From positions 248,001-312,000 of the forward strand of contig CAVZHO010000006.1 in the NCBI GenBank assembly GCA_963775085.1: DNA of 64,000 nucleotides, given 5' to 3'. Every line of letters starts with the position of its first letter. The stretch's first letter is position 1. This stretch comes from JAAFIP01 sp963775085 (GTDB taxonomy: Bacteria; Pseudomonadota; Gammaproteobacteria; Burkholderiales; Burkholderiaceae_C). The notes under the pieces are model-generated. The model was not told the origin of the DNA. It made no database searches and saw nothing but the letters and a program-made list of their open reading frames with translations. Positions 14,943 through 25,100 of the stretch are shown here, piece by piece. The position numbers and the translations under genes were made by a program.

Positions 14943-17854
14943 CCCGTATTGCGCAGCCCCGCTGCAATACCGTTGATGCTGATGTGGATGCCGCGTTGCA
15001 CGCGCTCGTCGCGGTCTTGCTCTTTAGTGCCATGCCTGAAGCGGCGGATCAATTCGACTTGCAGATGGTGCAGCGGGTCGATATAAGGGAAGCGGTGCTG
15101 GATGCTGCGGGCTAGCGAGGGGTTGTTGGCCAGGCGACTTTTCTCGCCGGTGATCAGGGTGAGGGCTTTGACGGTGCGCTGCCACTCGGATTCGATACTG
15201 GCCAAGATTTTTTTTCGCAGCCGCGCGTCGGGCACGAGTTCAGCGTAGCGCGAGGCCAAGGCCAGATCCGACTTGGCAATCACCATGTCCATATTGCTCA
15301 ATAGGGTCTTGAAGAAGGGCCAGTCGCGCTGCATTTTTTGTAGCTGCTCAAGTCCACCTTGCAGGGACTTCTGGCCATTTTGTTCCATAAACTGCTCTAC
15401 CGCACTGCCAAAACCGTACCAGCCGGGCAAGGTCAGTCGGCACTGGCCCCAGCTGAAACTCCAGGGGATGGCACGCAGGTCTTCGATGCGTTGCGATGGC
15501 TTGCGCGAGGCCGGGCGCGAGCCGATGTTCAGGCCCGCGATTTCGCGGATGGGGGTGGCGGCGAAGAAGTAGTCGGTAAAGCCGGGGGTCTCGTACACCA
15601 GCTTGCGGTAGGCCTGCATGCTCAGGCGGCTCAGCTCGGTGGCGGTATCCAGGAAGCTTTGTGGCGCGCTTTTGGTGGGCGTGAGCAGGGTGGCTTCCAG
15701 CGTGGCAGCGACTAAAGTTTCCAGGTTGCGCCGGCCAATCTCGGGGTTGGCGTATTTGGAGGCGATGACTTCGCCCTGCTCGGTCACGCGGATCTGACCG
15801 CGCACGGTGCCCGGCGGCTGCGCCAGGATGGCCTGGTAGCTGGGGCCACCGCCACGGCCAACTGTGCCGCCCCGGCCATGGAACATCCTTAATGTGATAG
15901 GTGCCGCCAGACCTGGCGCTACGCCTTCTGCGCGGCCCTCCGAGGGGGGCTTCGCGCCTTGGGGTGGCCCTTTGGTGCCCTGATTCTGCGAATTGAGCTC
16001 ATCAAACAATGCCACCAAGGCAATCTCGGCCCGGTACAGCTCCCAGTTGCTGGTGAAGATGCCACCGTCTTTGTTGCTGTCGCTGTAGCCCAGCATGATG
16101 TCTTGCTCGGCCGTGTCGGCCAGCGCGCCCTGGCTGGCGGAGCGACGTACCATATTGGCGATGCCGGGGAGGGCGTAGAACTCACGCATGATCGGCGCGG
16201 CGTTACGCAGGTCTTCGATGGTTTCAAACAGCGGGACGACGATCAGCTGGCAGGTAGCCTGCGCTTGCAGCGTGCCATGCATCAGCCCCACTTCTTTTTG
16301 CAGCAGCAGCACTTCCAGCAGGTCGCTCACGCTCTCGGTGTGGCTGATGATGTAGTGCAGGATGGCGTCGTTGCCAAAGCGCTGGCGTGCCAGGCGGGCG
16401 GCTTCAAAAATGGCCAGCTCGCTTTGCGCGTGTGGGCTGTAGGTAGCGCCCACCACGCGCAGGGGGCGGGTGTCGTTGAGTAAACGCAGTAGCACCGTGC
16501 GTTTAGCTGCTTCGTCCAGCGCGCTGTACTGCGGCTCCAGCCGTGCGCAGGCCAGCAGCTCGGCCACTACCTCTTCATGCTTGTCTGAGCTTTGGCGCAG
16601 GTCCACCGTGGCCAGGTGAAAGCCAAACACCTGCACCGCGCGGATCAGTGCAGTCAGGCGCATGCCCGCCAGGTGCATGCCATTGTGGCTGTGCAATGAG
16701 GCCTCAACCACCTGCAGGTCCGCCAGCAGGTGTGCGACCTGCGGATAAGGGTCTTGCGGCGCGACAGCGTGGCGCGTGGCCTCGGTGCCGGTAAGCTGGT
16801 GCAGAGTGGCGGCCAGGCGCGCGTAGACGCCGATCAGGGCGCGGCGGTAGGGTTCGTCCAGGCGGTGGAGGCTAGCATCGGGCGAACGGTCGGTCAGCAC
16901 CTGCATCGCAGGCGTGATATCCACCAAGGTAAGCGAGACGGACAGCTCTGCACCCAAGAGGTGCACCTCGGTCAGGTAGTGGCGCAGCGCTACCTCGCAC
17001 TGGCGGCGTAACGCGTAATTGAGTGTATCGGCGCTCACATTGGGATTGCCATCGCGGTCACCGCCAATCCAGTTGCCCATACGGAAAAACACGGCATCCA
17101 CCTTGCCCACGCGCGCCTCGACATCGGCATACAGGTTAGGGATTTCGCGCAGAAAGGTGGCTTCGTAGTACGACAGTGCGTTGTCAATTTCGTCCGACAC
17201 AGTCAGTTTGGAAGTGCGCAGCAGCCGGGTTTGCCACAGCTGGGTAACGCGGGAACGCAATTGCGCGTCGAGTTGCAGTTTCTCGCGGGCTAGTATTTCA
17301 GGAGCGTCTCGCGCCGATAGCAGTTGGGCGATGGCGCGCTCGGCATCCAGAATGCTTTTGCGTTGCACCTCGGTAGGGTGGGCGGTGAGTACGGGCGAGA
17401 TGTAGGCCTGCGACAGCGTATGCGCTATGGCCTGGCTGGTGTGGCCGCGCTCGCGCAGGCGGGAAAAGGTCGCGTCCAGACTGCCGTCCTGTACATCGCC
17501 CCGGCGCTCGTGTACGTTGCGGCGGCGGATATGGTGGCGGTCTTCGGCCAGGTTGGCCAAATGGCTGAAGTAGGTGAAGGCGCGGATGACGCTGACGGTT
17601 TGTTCATTACTCAATGATTTGAGCAGTTTTTTCAGGCCCTCTTGCGCGGCCGTATCGGCATCGCGCCGAAAGGCTACGCTGAGTTTGCGGATTTTTTCTA
17701 CCAGCTCGTAGGCGCCAGCGCCGTCTTGCTCGCGTATCACTTCACCCAGGATGCCGCCCAACAGGCGAATATCATCCAGCAAAGGGCGTTCTTTGTCTTT
17801 TTTGCTGGCGGGTGTGGGCGCAGTGTGGGTCAGGGGCTTGTTCATGCCCGCCAT
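14939..17854 (-). CDS. ppc: Phosphoenolpyruvate carboxylase
   Basis: A 971-residue cytosolic enzyme that carboxylates PEP to oxaloacetate. The catalytic His is in VLTAHPTEVQRKS (about residue 157). Other family blocks are GGDRDGNPNV, LGYSDSNKDGG, and the Arg/Gly loop FHGRGGTVGRGGG. Start at 17854 or at the ATG three codons later (17845). Just before the FHGRGG loop the protein has a Pro/Gly/Ala-rich stretch of about 30 residues (GTKGPPQGAKPPSEGRAE and on) that other PEP carboxylases lack to my knowledge; it is encoded by a hairpin-forming repeat (15897-15990). hemC is divergent, 47 bp away. Confidence 0.97.
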   Translation of the reverse strand: MAGMNKPLTHTAPTPASKKDKERPLLDDIRLLGGILGEVIREQDGAGAYELVEKIRKLSVAFRRDADTAAQEGLKKLLKSLSNEQTVSVIRAFTYFSHLANLAEDRHHIRRRNVHERRGDVQDGSLDATFSRLRERGHTSQAIAHTLSQAYISPVLTAHPTEVQRKSILDAERAIAQLLSARDAPEILAREKLQLDAQLRSRVTQLWQTRLLRTSKLTVSDEIDNALSYYEATFLREIPNLYADVEARVGKVDAVFFRMGNWIGGDRDGNPNVSADTLNYALRRQCEVALRHYLTEVHLLGAELSVSLTLVDITPAMQVLTDRSPDASLHRLDEPYRRALIGVYARLAATLHQLTGTEATRHAVAPQDPYPQVAHLLADLQVVEASLHSHNGMHLAGMRLTALIRAVQVFGFHLATVDLRQSSDKHEEVVAELLACARLEPQYSALDEAAKRTVLLRLLNDTRPLRVVGATYSPHAQSELAIFEAARLARQRFGNDAILHYIISHTESVSDLLEVLLLQKEVGLMHGTLQAQATCQLIVVPLFETIEDLRNAAPIMREFYALPGIANMVRRSASQGALADTAEQDIMLGYSDSNKDGGIFTSNWELYRAEIALVALFDELNSQNQGTKGPPQGAKPPSEGRAEGVAPGLAAPITLRMFHGRGGTVGRGGGPSYQAILAQPPGTVRGQIRVTEQGEVIASKYANPEIGRRNLETLVAATLEATLLTPTKSAPQSFLDTATELSRLSMQAYRKLVYETPGFTDYFFAATPIREIAGLNIGSRPASRKPSQRIEDLRAIPWSFSWGQCRLTLPGWYGFGSAVEQFMEQNGQKSLQGGLEQLQKMQRDWPFFKTLLSNMDMVIAKSDLALASRYAELVPDARLRKKILASIESEWQRTVKALTLITGEKSRLANNPSLARSIQHRFPYIDPLHHLQVELIRRFRHGTKEQDRDERVQRGIHISINGIAAGLRNTG
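15897..15990. repeat. GC-rich hairpin repeat read in frame inside ppc
   Basis: On the minus strand the segment runs GGCGCGAAGCCCCCC, TCGGAGGGCCGCGC, GTAGCGCC and can fold on itself (CCCCCCTC with GAGGG, GGCGC with GCGCC). It lies exactly where ppc encodes its extra Pro/Gly/Ala stretch. Similar GC hairpins are common between genes in Comamonadaceae, from memory. Boundaries are approximate. Confidence 0.5.
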
Positions 17855-17901
17855 GCTAGCATCCGCAGGCAGTTCAGATTACCTTCAGTTTACGAGTATT
17901 T

Positions 17902-18804
17902 ATGAAAATAGTGATCGCCACCCGCGAAAGCCGCCTGGCCCTGTGGCAGGCCGAGTATGTGCAAGCGCGCCTGACCGCACTGGGCCACAACGTCAGCCTG
18001 TTGCCCATGACGACGCAGGGCGATCAAATATTGGATCGGTCGTTAAGTAAAGTGGGCGGCAAAGGCCTGTTTGTCAAAGAACTGGAAACCGCTTTGCACG
18101 AGGGCCGGGCCGACATTGCCGTGCATAGCCTGAAAGACGTGCCGATGGAAATGCCCACCGGCTTTGAATTGGCCTGCGTGATGGAGCGGGAAGACCCGCG
18201 CGACGCGTTAGTGTCGCCGCATTACGCCTCGTTCGCAGCATTGCCACCGGGCGCGGTGGTGGGCACCTCCAGCCTGCGTCGGGTGGTGCTGCTGCATGCG
18301 CTGCGGCCGGACTTGCAGATTGAGCCTTTGCGGGGTAATTTAGACACCCGTCTACGCAAGCTGGATGAAGGCAAGTACGCCGCCATTGTGTTGGCCGCAG
18401 CAGGCCTCAAACGCCTGGGGCTGGCTGCGCGCATCACGCAGACTTTTGCGCCCGAGCAGATGCTGCCCGCCGCAGGGCAGGGTGCACTGGGGATTGAGGT
18501 GTGCAGTGGCCGTGCTGATTTGGTCGCTGCATTGGCACCGCTGGCGCATGCACCCACCTGGACGGCAGTAAGCGCCGAACGCGAGGTCAGTCGTGCCATG
18601 GGCGGTAGCTGCTCCATGCCCTTGGCGGCGTTTGCCGTGTGGCAGGGCGCGCAACTGCAATTGCGCGCGGCCTATGGCGATCCAGACGGTCGCCATCCCC
18701 TGGCACACGCCCAGGCTACAGCGCCCTGTGGCGACCATGCCCTGGCCAGAGCCCTGGGCGCGCAAGTGGTGGCGCGCTTGCAGGTTGCGGCGCAGCGCAC
18801 GTGA
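17902..18804 (+). CDS. hemC: Hydroxymethylbilane synthase (porphobilinogen deaminase)
   Basis: A 300-residue enzyme that joins four porphobilinogens into hydroxymethylbilane. It begins KIVIATRESRLALWQAEYVQ. Also seen are DRSLSKVGGKGLFVKELE, VHSLKDVPM and GTSSLRR. The cofactor-carrying Cys is in MGGSCSMPLAAF (about residue 235). It opens the plus-strand block hemC-hemD-hemX-hemY, an arrangement well known in proteobacteria. Confidence 0.97.
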   Translation: MKIVIATRESRLALWQAEYVQARLTALGHNVSLLPMTTQGDQILDRSLSKVGGKGLFVKELETALHEGRADIAVHSLKDVPMEMPTGFELACVMEREDPRDALVSPHYASFAALPPGAVVGTSSLRRVVLLHALRPDLQIEPLRGNLDTRLRKLDEGKYAAIVLAAAGLKRLGLAARITQTFAPEQMLPAAGQGALGIEVCSGRADLVAALAPLAHAPTWTAVSAEREVSRAMGGSCSMPLAAFAVWQGAQLQLRAAYGDPDGRHPLAHAQATAPCGDHALARALGAQVVARLQVAAQRT

Positions 18805-18831
18805 ACCAGCACTGATTGACGTGCGATCACC

Positions 18832-19680
18832 ATGACGACCGAACCCCGCGTGATCCTTACTCGCCCGGCAGATCAGTCGCTGGTTTGGGTAGAAGGGCTC
18901 AAAGCCCAGGGGCTTCACGCGCAGAGCTTTCCCTTGCTGGAGATTGCTGCTGCATTGCAGCCGCTGGAGCGCATCGCGTTGCACGCGCGGGTATTTGCAA
19001 CGCGCGAGTTTGCGGTGTGCATCTGGGTCAGCACCAATGCTGTGACCCATTTTTTTCAATCAAATCAGCCCATAGTCCCTGTCTTCAGGACACAAACAGC
19101 TCATCAATTGATAGCAAACGAGTCACACCGGAGTGCTGCCCATCTGCGCCATTGGGCTACCGGCCCGGGTACGGTGCAGGCCCTGCTGGAGCAAGGCGTG
19201 CCATTGGCGCAGATCGATGCGCCGGATATGCATAGCGCCCAGTGGGACTCTGAAGCGCTATGGGCACAGGTGGCACACCGGCTGCACGCGGGCTGCAAAG
19301 TGTTGATTCTGCGGGGCGAAGATATCGGCATACCCAGCGCCAGCCGCGACTGGTTGGCGCAGCAGCTGCGCGCAGCGGGCGCGCAGGTGGAGTTTGCCGC
19401 GGTGTACCAGCGCCGTGCGCCCAGCTTCAGTGCCGCGCAAACTGCCTGGGCCCAGCAAGCGGCGCAGGATGGCAGTGTCTGGGTGTTCAGCAGTTCACAA
19501 GCCATTGCGCATTTGCCACAGCTCAAGCCAGCGCAGGGCGCCGGCCCCTGGAGCCGGGCGCGTTGCGTGGCCACGCACGAGCGCATTGCGCAAGCCGCGC
19601 ACGCCTTGGGATTTGCTGTTGTTTGCACGTCACGCCCCACAGTGCAGGATGTTGCCCAGTCTATAAAATCACTCGCATGA
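18832..19680 (+). CDS. hemD: Uroporphyrinogen-III synthase
   Basis: A 282-residue protein, near the upper end for the family. It shows VILTRPADQSLVWVEGLKAQ at the start, then CIWVSTNAVTHFF and WATGPGTVQALLEQGV, the conserved loop of HemD, and ends SRPTVQDVAQSI. It cyclises hydroxymethylbilane with inversion of ring D. Between the two motifs sits a stretch of about 18 residues (QSNQPIVPVFRTQTAHQLIA) encoded by a dispersed repeat copy, which accounts for the extra length. Its TGA overlaps the hemX ATG. Confidence 0.93.
   Translation: MTTEPRVILTRPADQSLVWVEGLKAQGLHAQSFPLLEIAAALQPLERIALHARVFATREFAVCIWVSTNAVTHFFQSNQPIVPVFRTQTAHQLIANESHRSAAHLRHWATGPGTVQALLEQGVPLAQIDAPDMHSAQWDSEALWAQVAHRLHAGCKVLILRGEDIGIPSASRDWLAQQLRAAGAQVEFAAVYQRRAPSFSAAQTAWAQQAAQDGSVWVFSSSQAIAHLPQLKPAQGAGPWSRARCVATHERIAQAAHALGFAVVCTSRPTVQDVAQSIKSLA
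19068..19120. repeat. Dispersed two-hairpin repeat inside hemD
   Basis: GCCCATAGTCCCTGTC, then CAGGACACAAACAGC, then TCAATTGATAGCAAACG. The order and spacing match the copy inside pgeF at 41509-41561, including an identical 16-base start. It is read in frame without disrupting hemD. Confidence 0.8.
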
Positions 19681-20813
19681 CCGAGCCTACAGCAACCATG
19701 CAGCCTGTGCCCACTGAAGTGGGCCTGCCAGCCGCTGCGGGCGCGCCCATGCCAGCTGCGTCGATTGCCAGCTGGCCTCGAAGCACTATTATTTTAGGAG
19801 CTGCTTGTGCCCTGTCCATAGTGACTAGCGGCTTATTGTGGTCTAAATTGAGCCATATCCAGGAGACATTGGCACGCCAAAGCGCCGATGCCAGTGCCCA
19901 GTCGGTCGAGGCCAAAACCCTGGCCAAAGCCGCGCAGGATGCGGTGCGCGAGACCACCACCCGCCAAAGCATGATGGAGGCCAAGCTCAGTGAAGTGGCC
20001 CTGCAGCGTACCCAGCTGGAGGAACTGATGCAAAGCCTGTCGCGTTCGCGTGACGACACACTGGTGGTGGATATTGACTCTGCGCTGCGCCTGGCCCAGC
20101 AGCAAGCCAGCCTCACCGGCAGCGCCGAGCCCCTGCTGGCGGCATTGCGCGCCGCCGACCAGCGTATATCCCGCGCCGCCCAGCCGCGCCTCACACCATT
20201 GCAACGGGCGATTACCAAAGATGTAGACCGCATCAAAGCCGCTACCTTGGCCGACACCCCCGGACTGTTGCTCAAGCTGGACGAACTGGCACGCATGGTG
20301 GACGAGCTGCCCCTGGCCAACGCCGTGGTCCAATCGAGCCAGAACGCCAGCGTCAAAGCCGCCCTGGCCGTAAAGCCTGCGGGCAAGAGTGCCAGCGCTG
20401 CCAGTGCCTCGGCTGCACCGCAGACGGCCAGTACATTCACCCAGTGGCCGCTGTGGCTGCAAACCGTCTTGGGTGCCGTGCGTGACGAGGCGCGTGGCCT
20501 GGTGCGTGTGAGCCAGATTGCAAAACCTGAGGGTGTGCTGCTCTCCCCCGAGCAAGGTTTTTTTGTCAAAGAAAACCTTAAACTCAAGATTCTCAACGCC
20601 CGCCTGGGTTTGCTGGCCCGCCAGAGCGAAGCCAGCCATACCGACCTGGCCCAGGCCGCCGCCAGCCTGGCCGGTTACTTTGACACCAGCGCCCGCTCTA
20701 CCCAGGTGGCCCAGGCCCTGGTCATCCAACTACAGTCGCAGATGAAGGCGGTAGAGTTGCCCCGCATTGACGACACATTGGCCGCGCTGGCCATAGCGGC
20801 GGCGGGCCGCTAA
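19677..20813 (+). CDS. hemX: HemX-like membrane protein (uroporphyrinogen-III C-methyltransferase homologue in name)
   Basis: About 378 residues from ATG 19677, which overlaps the hemD stop as ATGA; the larger open frame upstream is a shadow of hemD. After a Pro/Ala-rich N-terminus there is one transmembrane helix (about 35-55, IILGAACALSIVTSGLLW). A long coiled-coil-like region follows (about 58-130, with AKAAQDAVRETTTRQSMMEA), then an alpha-helical C-terminal domain with GVLLSPEQGFFVKENLKLKI. HemX proteins accompany hemD and hemY; their enzymatic role is doubtful. Part of the transmembrane helix is encoded by a repeat-like stretch (19783-19832). Confidence 0.9.
   Translation: MTEPTATMQPVPTEVGLPAAAGAPMPAASIASWPRSTIILGAACALSIVTSGLLWSKLSHIQETLARQSADASAQSVEAKTLAKAAQDAVRETTTRQSMMEAKLSEVALQRTQLEELMQSLSRSRDDTLVVDIDSALRLAQQQASLTGSAEPLLAALRAADQRISRAAQPRLTPLQRAITKDVDRIKAATLADTPGLLLKLDELARMVDELPLANAVVQSSQNASVKAALAVKPAGKSASAASASAAPQTASTFTQWPLWLQTVLGAVRDEARGLVRVSQIAKPEGVLLSPEQGFFVKENLKLKILNARLGLLARQSEASHTDLAQAAASLAGYFDTSARSTQVAQALVIQLQSQMKAVELPRIDDTLAALAIAAAGR
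19783..19832. repeat. Possible dispersed repeat copy in hemX transmembrane segment
   Basis: GCACTATTATTTTAGGAGC, TGCTTGTGCCCTGTCC and ATAGTGACTAGCGGC resemble the repeat's blocks, though the second hairpin is degraded. It coincides with the single membrane helix of HemX. Confidence 0.4.
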
Positions 20814-20828
20814 AGCCAGACCCGCACC

Positions 20829-22094
20829 ATGCGCGCCGCCCTATGGTTTCTGGCCATCTTTGCCGCAGCAGTGGGTATAGCGCTGTTTGCGTCCAATTCC
20901 AAGGGTATGGTCACGCTGTTTTGGCCGCCGCACCGGGTGGATATGTCGCTCAATCTAGTGCTGTTGCTGTTGATTGCGGCCTTTGTGCTGTTGCACTTCG
21001 CACTGCGGGCCTTGTCTGCCTTGCTAGACCTGCCTACGCAGGCCAAAGCCTGGCGTAGCGCCCAGCGTGAACGCGCCATGCACACCGAACTGCAAGCAGC
21101 GATGGCCCATTTGCTGGCCGGGCGCTTTAGCCGGGCGCGTAAGCTGGCGATCGAGTCGGCCCAACATGCTGGCGCTTTGAGTGACCGGGTAGTGCACAGC
21201 GCGCAGGCCAAGGCCATGGCGCATCTGGTAGCCGCCGAAGCGGCGCAAGCCTTGCAAGACCTGCCTCTGCGCGATACCCAACTACAGGCCGCTTTGGCTC
21301 AAATCTTGCCTAAAAACGCCTCTGCGGTGCATGAAGGCGCCCAGCTACGCGCTGCCCGCTGGGCCTTGAGCGAGCGAGACCCGGCCGCCGCCCTGAAGTA
21401 TTTGGCACAGCTACCCCAGGGCGCGCAGCGGCGCACCCTGGCCCTGCGCCTGAAACTGCGCGCAGCCCGTTTTGCCAAGCAAAGCAGCGTCGCCCTGGAC
21501 ACCGCCCGCTTGTTGGCCAAACACGGTGCGTTCTCACCGGTAGCGGCGAACAGTCTGCTGCGCAGCCTGGCTATCGACACCTTGACCGATGCGCACGACG
21601 GCGCGCAATTGCTGCGTGCCTGGGACAGCCTGAGCGACACAGAACGCGCGCAGAGCGAGGTGGCCACCCACGCCGCGCTGCGCCTGGTCAACGTCTCTGC
21701 GGGTACGCCCGATGCCAGTGCGCAGCAACAGCGCGCGCGCCAATGGCTTCAAAGTGCTTGGGACAGCTACCCCAGTTTGACCGATAGCGCCCAAAGTCGC
21801 TTGGTGCAAGCGCTGGAAGCCACTTTTGACACCCTCGACACCACCTGGCTTGGGAAGATAGAAGCCGCACAACGCCAACTCCCCCGCGATGGCCGCCTTC
21901 AATATCTGGCCGGTATGGCCTGCATGAAGCGCGAGCTATGGGGCAAGGCGCAGCAGTTACTCAGCTTGGCCACCGAGGATTTGAATGATGAGGTGCTCAA
22001 GCGCGGCGCTTGGCGTGCACTGGCACTGCTGGCACAGAACCGGGGCGATACCTCTGCTGCTTCGATAGCTTGGCGCCGGGCGGCGGGCGGTTGA
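20829..22094 (+). CDS. hemY: HemY, heme-biosynthesis-associated TPR membrane protein
   Basis: A 421-residue inner-membrane protein. The N-terminus has two membrane helices (about 3-20 and 40-65) flanking FASNSKGMVTLFWPPHRVDM, a HemY_N hallmark. The rest is alpha-helical and Ala/Leu/Arg-rich with TPR-like repeats (LAGRFSRARKLAIESAQHAG; RDPAAALKYLAQLPQGAQRR). It is a scaffold protein of late porphyrin synthesis and not the oxidase of the same name in Gram-positives. It starts 16 bases after hemX and closes the heme block. Confidence 0.92.
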   Translation: MRAALWFLAIFAAAVGIALFASNSKGMVTLFWPPHRVDMSLNLVLLLLIAAFVLLHFALRALSALLDLPTQAKAWRSAQRERAMHTELQAAMAHLLAGRFSRARKLAIESAQHAGALSDRVVHSAQAKAMAHLVAAEAAQALQDLPLRDTQLQAALAQILPKNASAVHEGAQLRAARWALSERDPAAALKYLAQLPQGAQRRTLALRLKLRAARFAKQSSVALDTARLLAKHGAFSPVAANSLLRSLAIDTLTDAHDGAQLLRAWDSLSDTERAQSEVATHAALRLVNVSAGTPDASAQQQRARQWLQSAWDSYPSLTDSAQSRLVQALEATFDTLDTTWLGKIEAAQRQLPRDGRLQYLAGMACMKRELWGKAQQLLSLATEDLNDEVLKRGAWRALALLAQNRGDTSAASIAWRRAAGG

Positions 22095-22100
22095 TCTTGA

Positions 22101-22140
22101 AAAAAAAGCCGCCTGGCGTTTCCGCCGGCGGCTTTGACTT
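22101..22140. terminator. Bidirectional terminator between hemY and rne
   Basis: GCCGCC (22108-22113) pairs with GGCGGC (22127-22132). A run of seven A's lies on the left, which is a U-run for the minus strand, so it best serves rne; TTTGACTT lies on the right for hemY. Confidence 0.75.
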
Positions 22141-22154
22141 GGGGCTAGCAGAGT

Positions 22155-25100
22155 TTACTGTTGCTGCTGCGCTGCCGCTTCAAACGGCAACTTCATGTCG
22201 CGCAAATCGCGTTTGGTCTCTACCAGGACCAAGGGCGCGTTATCGATCACCACGGCGGGAGGGCGCTCGCGGGGGATGTGAACGGGCTTGGGCTCGGCAG
22301 CGATCTGGGCTTGCACAGCGGCGATCTTCTCGGGGTTGGAGTTGACCCATTGCAAGCCCGAGCTGCTGGCGACTTGTGCCATGTCCGAGATCGGAAGTGC
22401 GTAGCTGCTGATCTTGGGCATGCTGATGGGTGTTGCGCTCTGTGCTGGCGATGAGACTGGCTTGACAGGCGGTGCGGCAGGTGCTCTGCTTTGTGTAGCT
22501 TCTTGCGCACGTTCCACAGGGGCTTGCGCTACATTTTGTGCATACGCAGCATCACCATCAGGGTTGCCTTGACGTTCGGAGCCAATACCGCTGCCTTGAC
22601 TGTCGCGCTCGCGTGAGTCACGGCCATTGCGATCGCGCGGGCGTCGCTCACCATCGCGGCGCTCATTGGGGTCGCCCTGACGTTCGCGGCGCACCGATTG
22701 TTGGCCCTCGTTGCCTGGCTCGTCGCTACGGGCCATCTCAGAGGTCATGGCCATCGCAGCCCCAGCAGCTACAACGCCTGCGCCAGCGTAGCTTGCAGCG
22801 TTGCCTGATGGGCCTTCTACAGGTGCATCGTTGCGTTGCTCGAAGCGCTGCGAGCCATTAGCTGGCTCTGCGCGGCCTTCACCGCGCTGCTCTGTGCGCT
22901 CGCCACGGCCCCGGCCACCGCGTTCGCGGCGACCGCCATCACGGCCTTCTTCACGCGGTGCGCGCTCAGGGCGTGCTTCGCCAGAGGTTGGCAATGCGTT
23001 TTGATCGATGTTGGCGGTATGCGGGGTGCCGTCGGCGTTTTGCTCGGCAGGAAACTCGTTGCGCGGGGCGCGTTCGCCCCGGCCACGGCCACCACGCTCG
23101 CGGCGGCCTTCGCCTTCGGGGCGGTCAGCGCGCGGTTCACGCGGCTCGCGTGGCTCGCGGGCTTCCTGGCCTTCGCGCGGGGCGCGGTCGCCCTCGGCAC
23201 GTGCAGGACGCTCGCCTTCCATGCGTGGGGCGCCACCCTCGGTACGTGCGGGACGATCACCCTCTAGGCGGGGTGCGCGGTCTCCTTCTGTGCGTGGTGG
23301 ACGCTCGCCCTCCATGCGAGCCGGGCGGTCACCCTCCATACGGGGGGGGCGGTCACCGCGGGGAGCCCGGTCGCCGTCACGGCCACCGCGGCCACCGCGG
23401 CCACGGCCGCGTTCACCACCCTGGCCACCACGTCCACGCTCGCCATCACGGCCGCCTTCGCGTTCACCACCCTCACGCGGGGCATCGCTGCGCGCGCCGT
23501 CGCGGCGCACATCACGGCCTGCACTGCGGCCTTCGCGTTCGGTGCCTTCGGCTTTTTTAGCCTCAACGGTTGGCGCAGGGGCTGCCGGCGCGTCGCTGCT
23601 GCCAAACAGGCCTTTGATCCAGCCAAAGAAACCGGTTGAAGCAGGTTTTTGTGCGGTAGCCGTTGTACTGTGGACGTTAGTAGCTACAGATTTTATAGCT
23701 ACCGGTGGAGTCACTGCAGTAACGACGGTCGCAGCGACGTGCGCTGCTTTGACCGCTGCTTGCGGTGCGGGTGCATCCGGCAGCACGCCCTTGATGACGG
23801 GCACTTGCTTGTTGGTGGGTTCCTGCGAGCGGCGCGTCACCGTGGTCGGGTCTTCCACCTCGTCGGCCAGTTTGTAGCTGGCATCCAGGTTGTCCAGACG
23901 CGAATCGTCGTGCTTCAAGCGCTCGAGCTTGTAGTTGGGTGTCTCCAGCGTCTTGTTGGGGATGATCAGCACATGGATGCGCTGTTTCAGCTCAATCTTG
24001 GCGATCTCGGTGCGCTTTTCGTTTAGCAGGAAACTGGCCACGTCGACCGGCACCTGGCACAGCACGGCGGCGCTGTTGTCCTTTTGCGATTCTTCTTGGA
24101 TGATGCGCAAAATTTGCAGTGCCGACGATTCGGTGTCGCGCACATGGCCCGAGCCACCGCAGCGCGGGCAGGGGATGGAAGCACCTTCGGAAAGAGTAGG
24201 GCGCAGGCGCTGGCGGCTCATTTCCATCAGGCCAAATTTGCTGATGGTGCCAAACTGCACGCGGGCGCGGTCTTGGCGCAGTGCGTCGCGCAGGCGGTTC
24301 TCTACGTCGCGGCGGTTGCGGCTCTCGTCCATGTCGATGAAATCGATGACCACCAGGCCGCCCAGGTCGCGCAGGCGCATCTGGCGGGCCACTTCGTCGG
24401 CGGCTTCCAGATTGGTGCGGGTGGCGGTTTCTTCGATGTCGCCGCCTTTGATGGCGCGAGCACTGTTCACGTCCACCGATACCAGGGCTTCGGTCTGGTC
24501 AATCACAATCGCGCCACCGGACGGCAGCGTGACGGTGCGGGCGTAGGCCGACTCGATCTGGTGCTCGATCTGGAAGCGGCTGAACAGCGGCACGTCGTCG
24601 CGGTAGCGCTTGACCTTGCTGGCATGCTCGGGCATGACGTGCGCCATAAACTGGTGCGCCTGCTCAAAGATGTCGTCGGTGTCAATGAGGATGTCGCCCA
24701 CATCATTGTGGAAGTAATCGCGGATCGCGCGGATCACGAGGCTCGATTCCTGGTAAATCAGGAACGCGCCTTTGCCCGCCTTGCCGGCTTCGTCAATCGC
24801 GCTCCACAGCTTGGTCAGGTAGTTCAAGTCCCACTGCAGTTCGGGCGCGCTGCGGCCAATGCCTGCGGTGCGGGCGATGATGCTGGCACCCTGCGGGTAC
24901 ACCAGCTGGTCCATCGCGTCTTTCAGGTCGGCGCGGTCTTCACCCTCGATGCGGCGGCTCACGCCACCACCACGCGGGTTATTGGGCATCAGCACCACAT
25001 AGCGGCCGGCCAGCGAGATAAAGGTCGTTAAAGCCGCGCCCTTGTTCCCGCGCTCTTCCTTTTCGACCTGCACACACAGTTCCTGGCCTTCGCGGATCAC

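Noticed and set aside
19260..19676. N-terminal extension of the hemX frame into hemD
   Set aside because: The real hemX start at 19677 overlaps the hemD stop as ATGA and gives the normal HemX N-terminus; the extension is hemD read in another frame.
23169..23375. Possible CRISPR array
   Set aside because: The 24-bp units are contiguous, in frame and encode an Arg-rich RNase E segment; there are no spacers or cas genes.
24084..25031. 315-codon plus-strand frame antisense to rne
   Set aside because: It mirrors the GC-rich codon pattern of rne, which has all RNase E catalytic motifs; long antisense frames are expected in GC-rich DNA.
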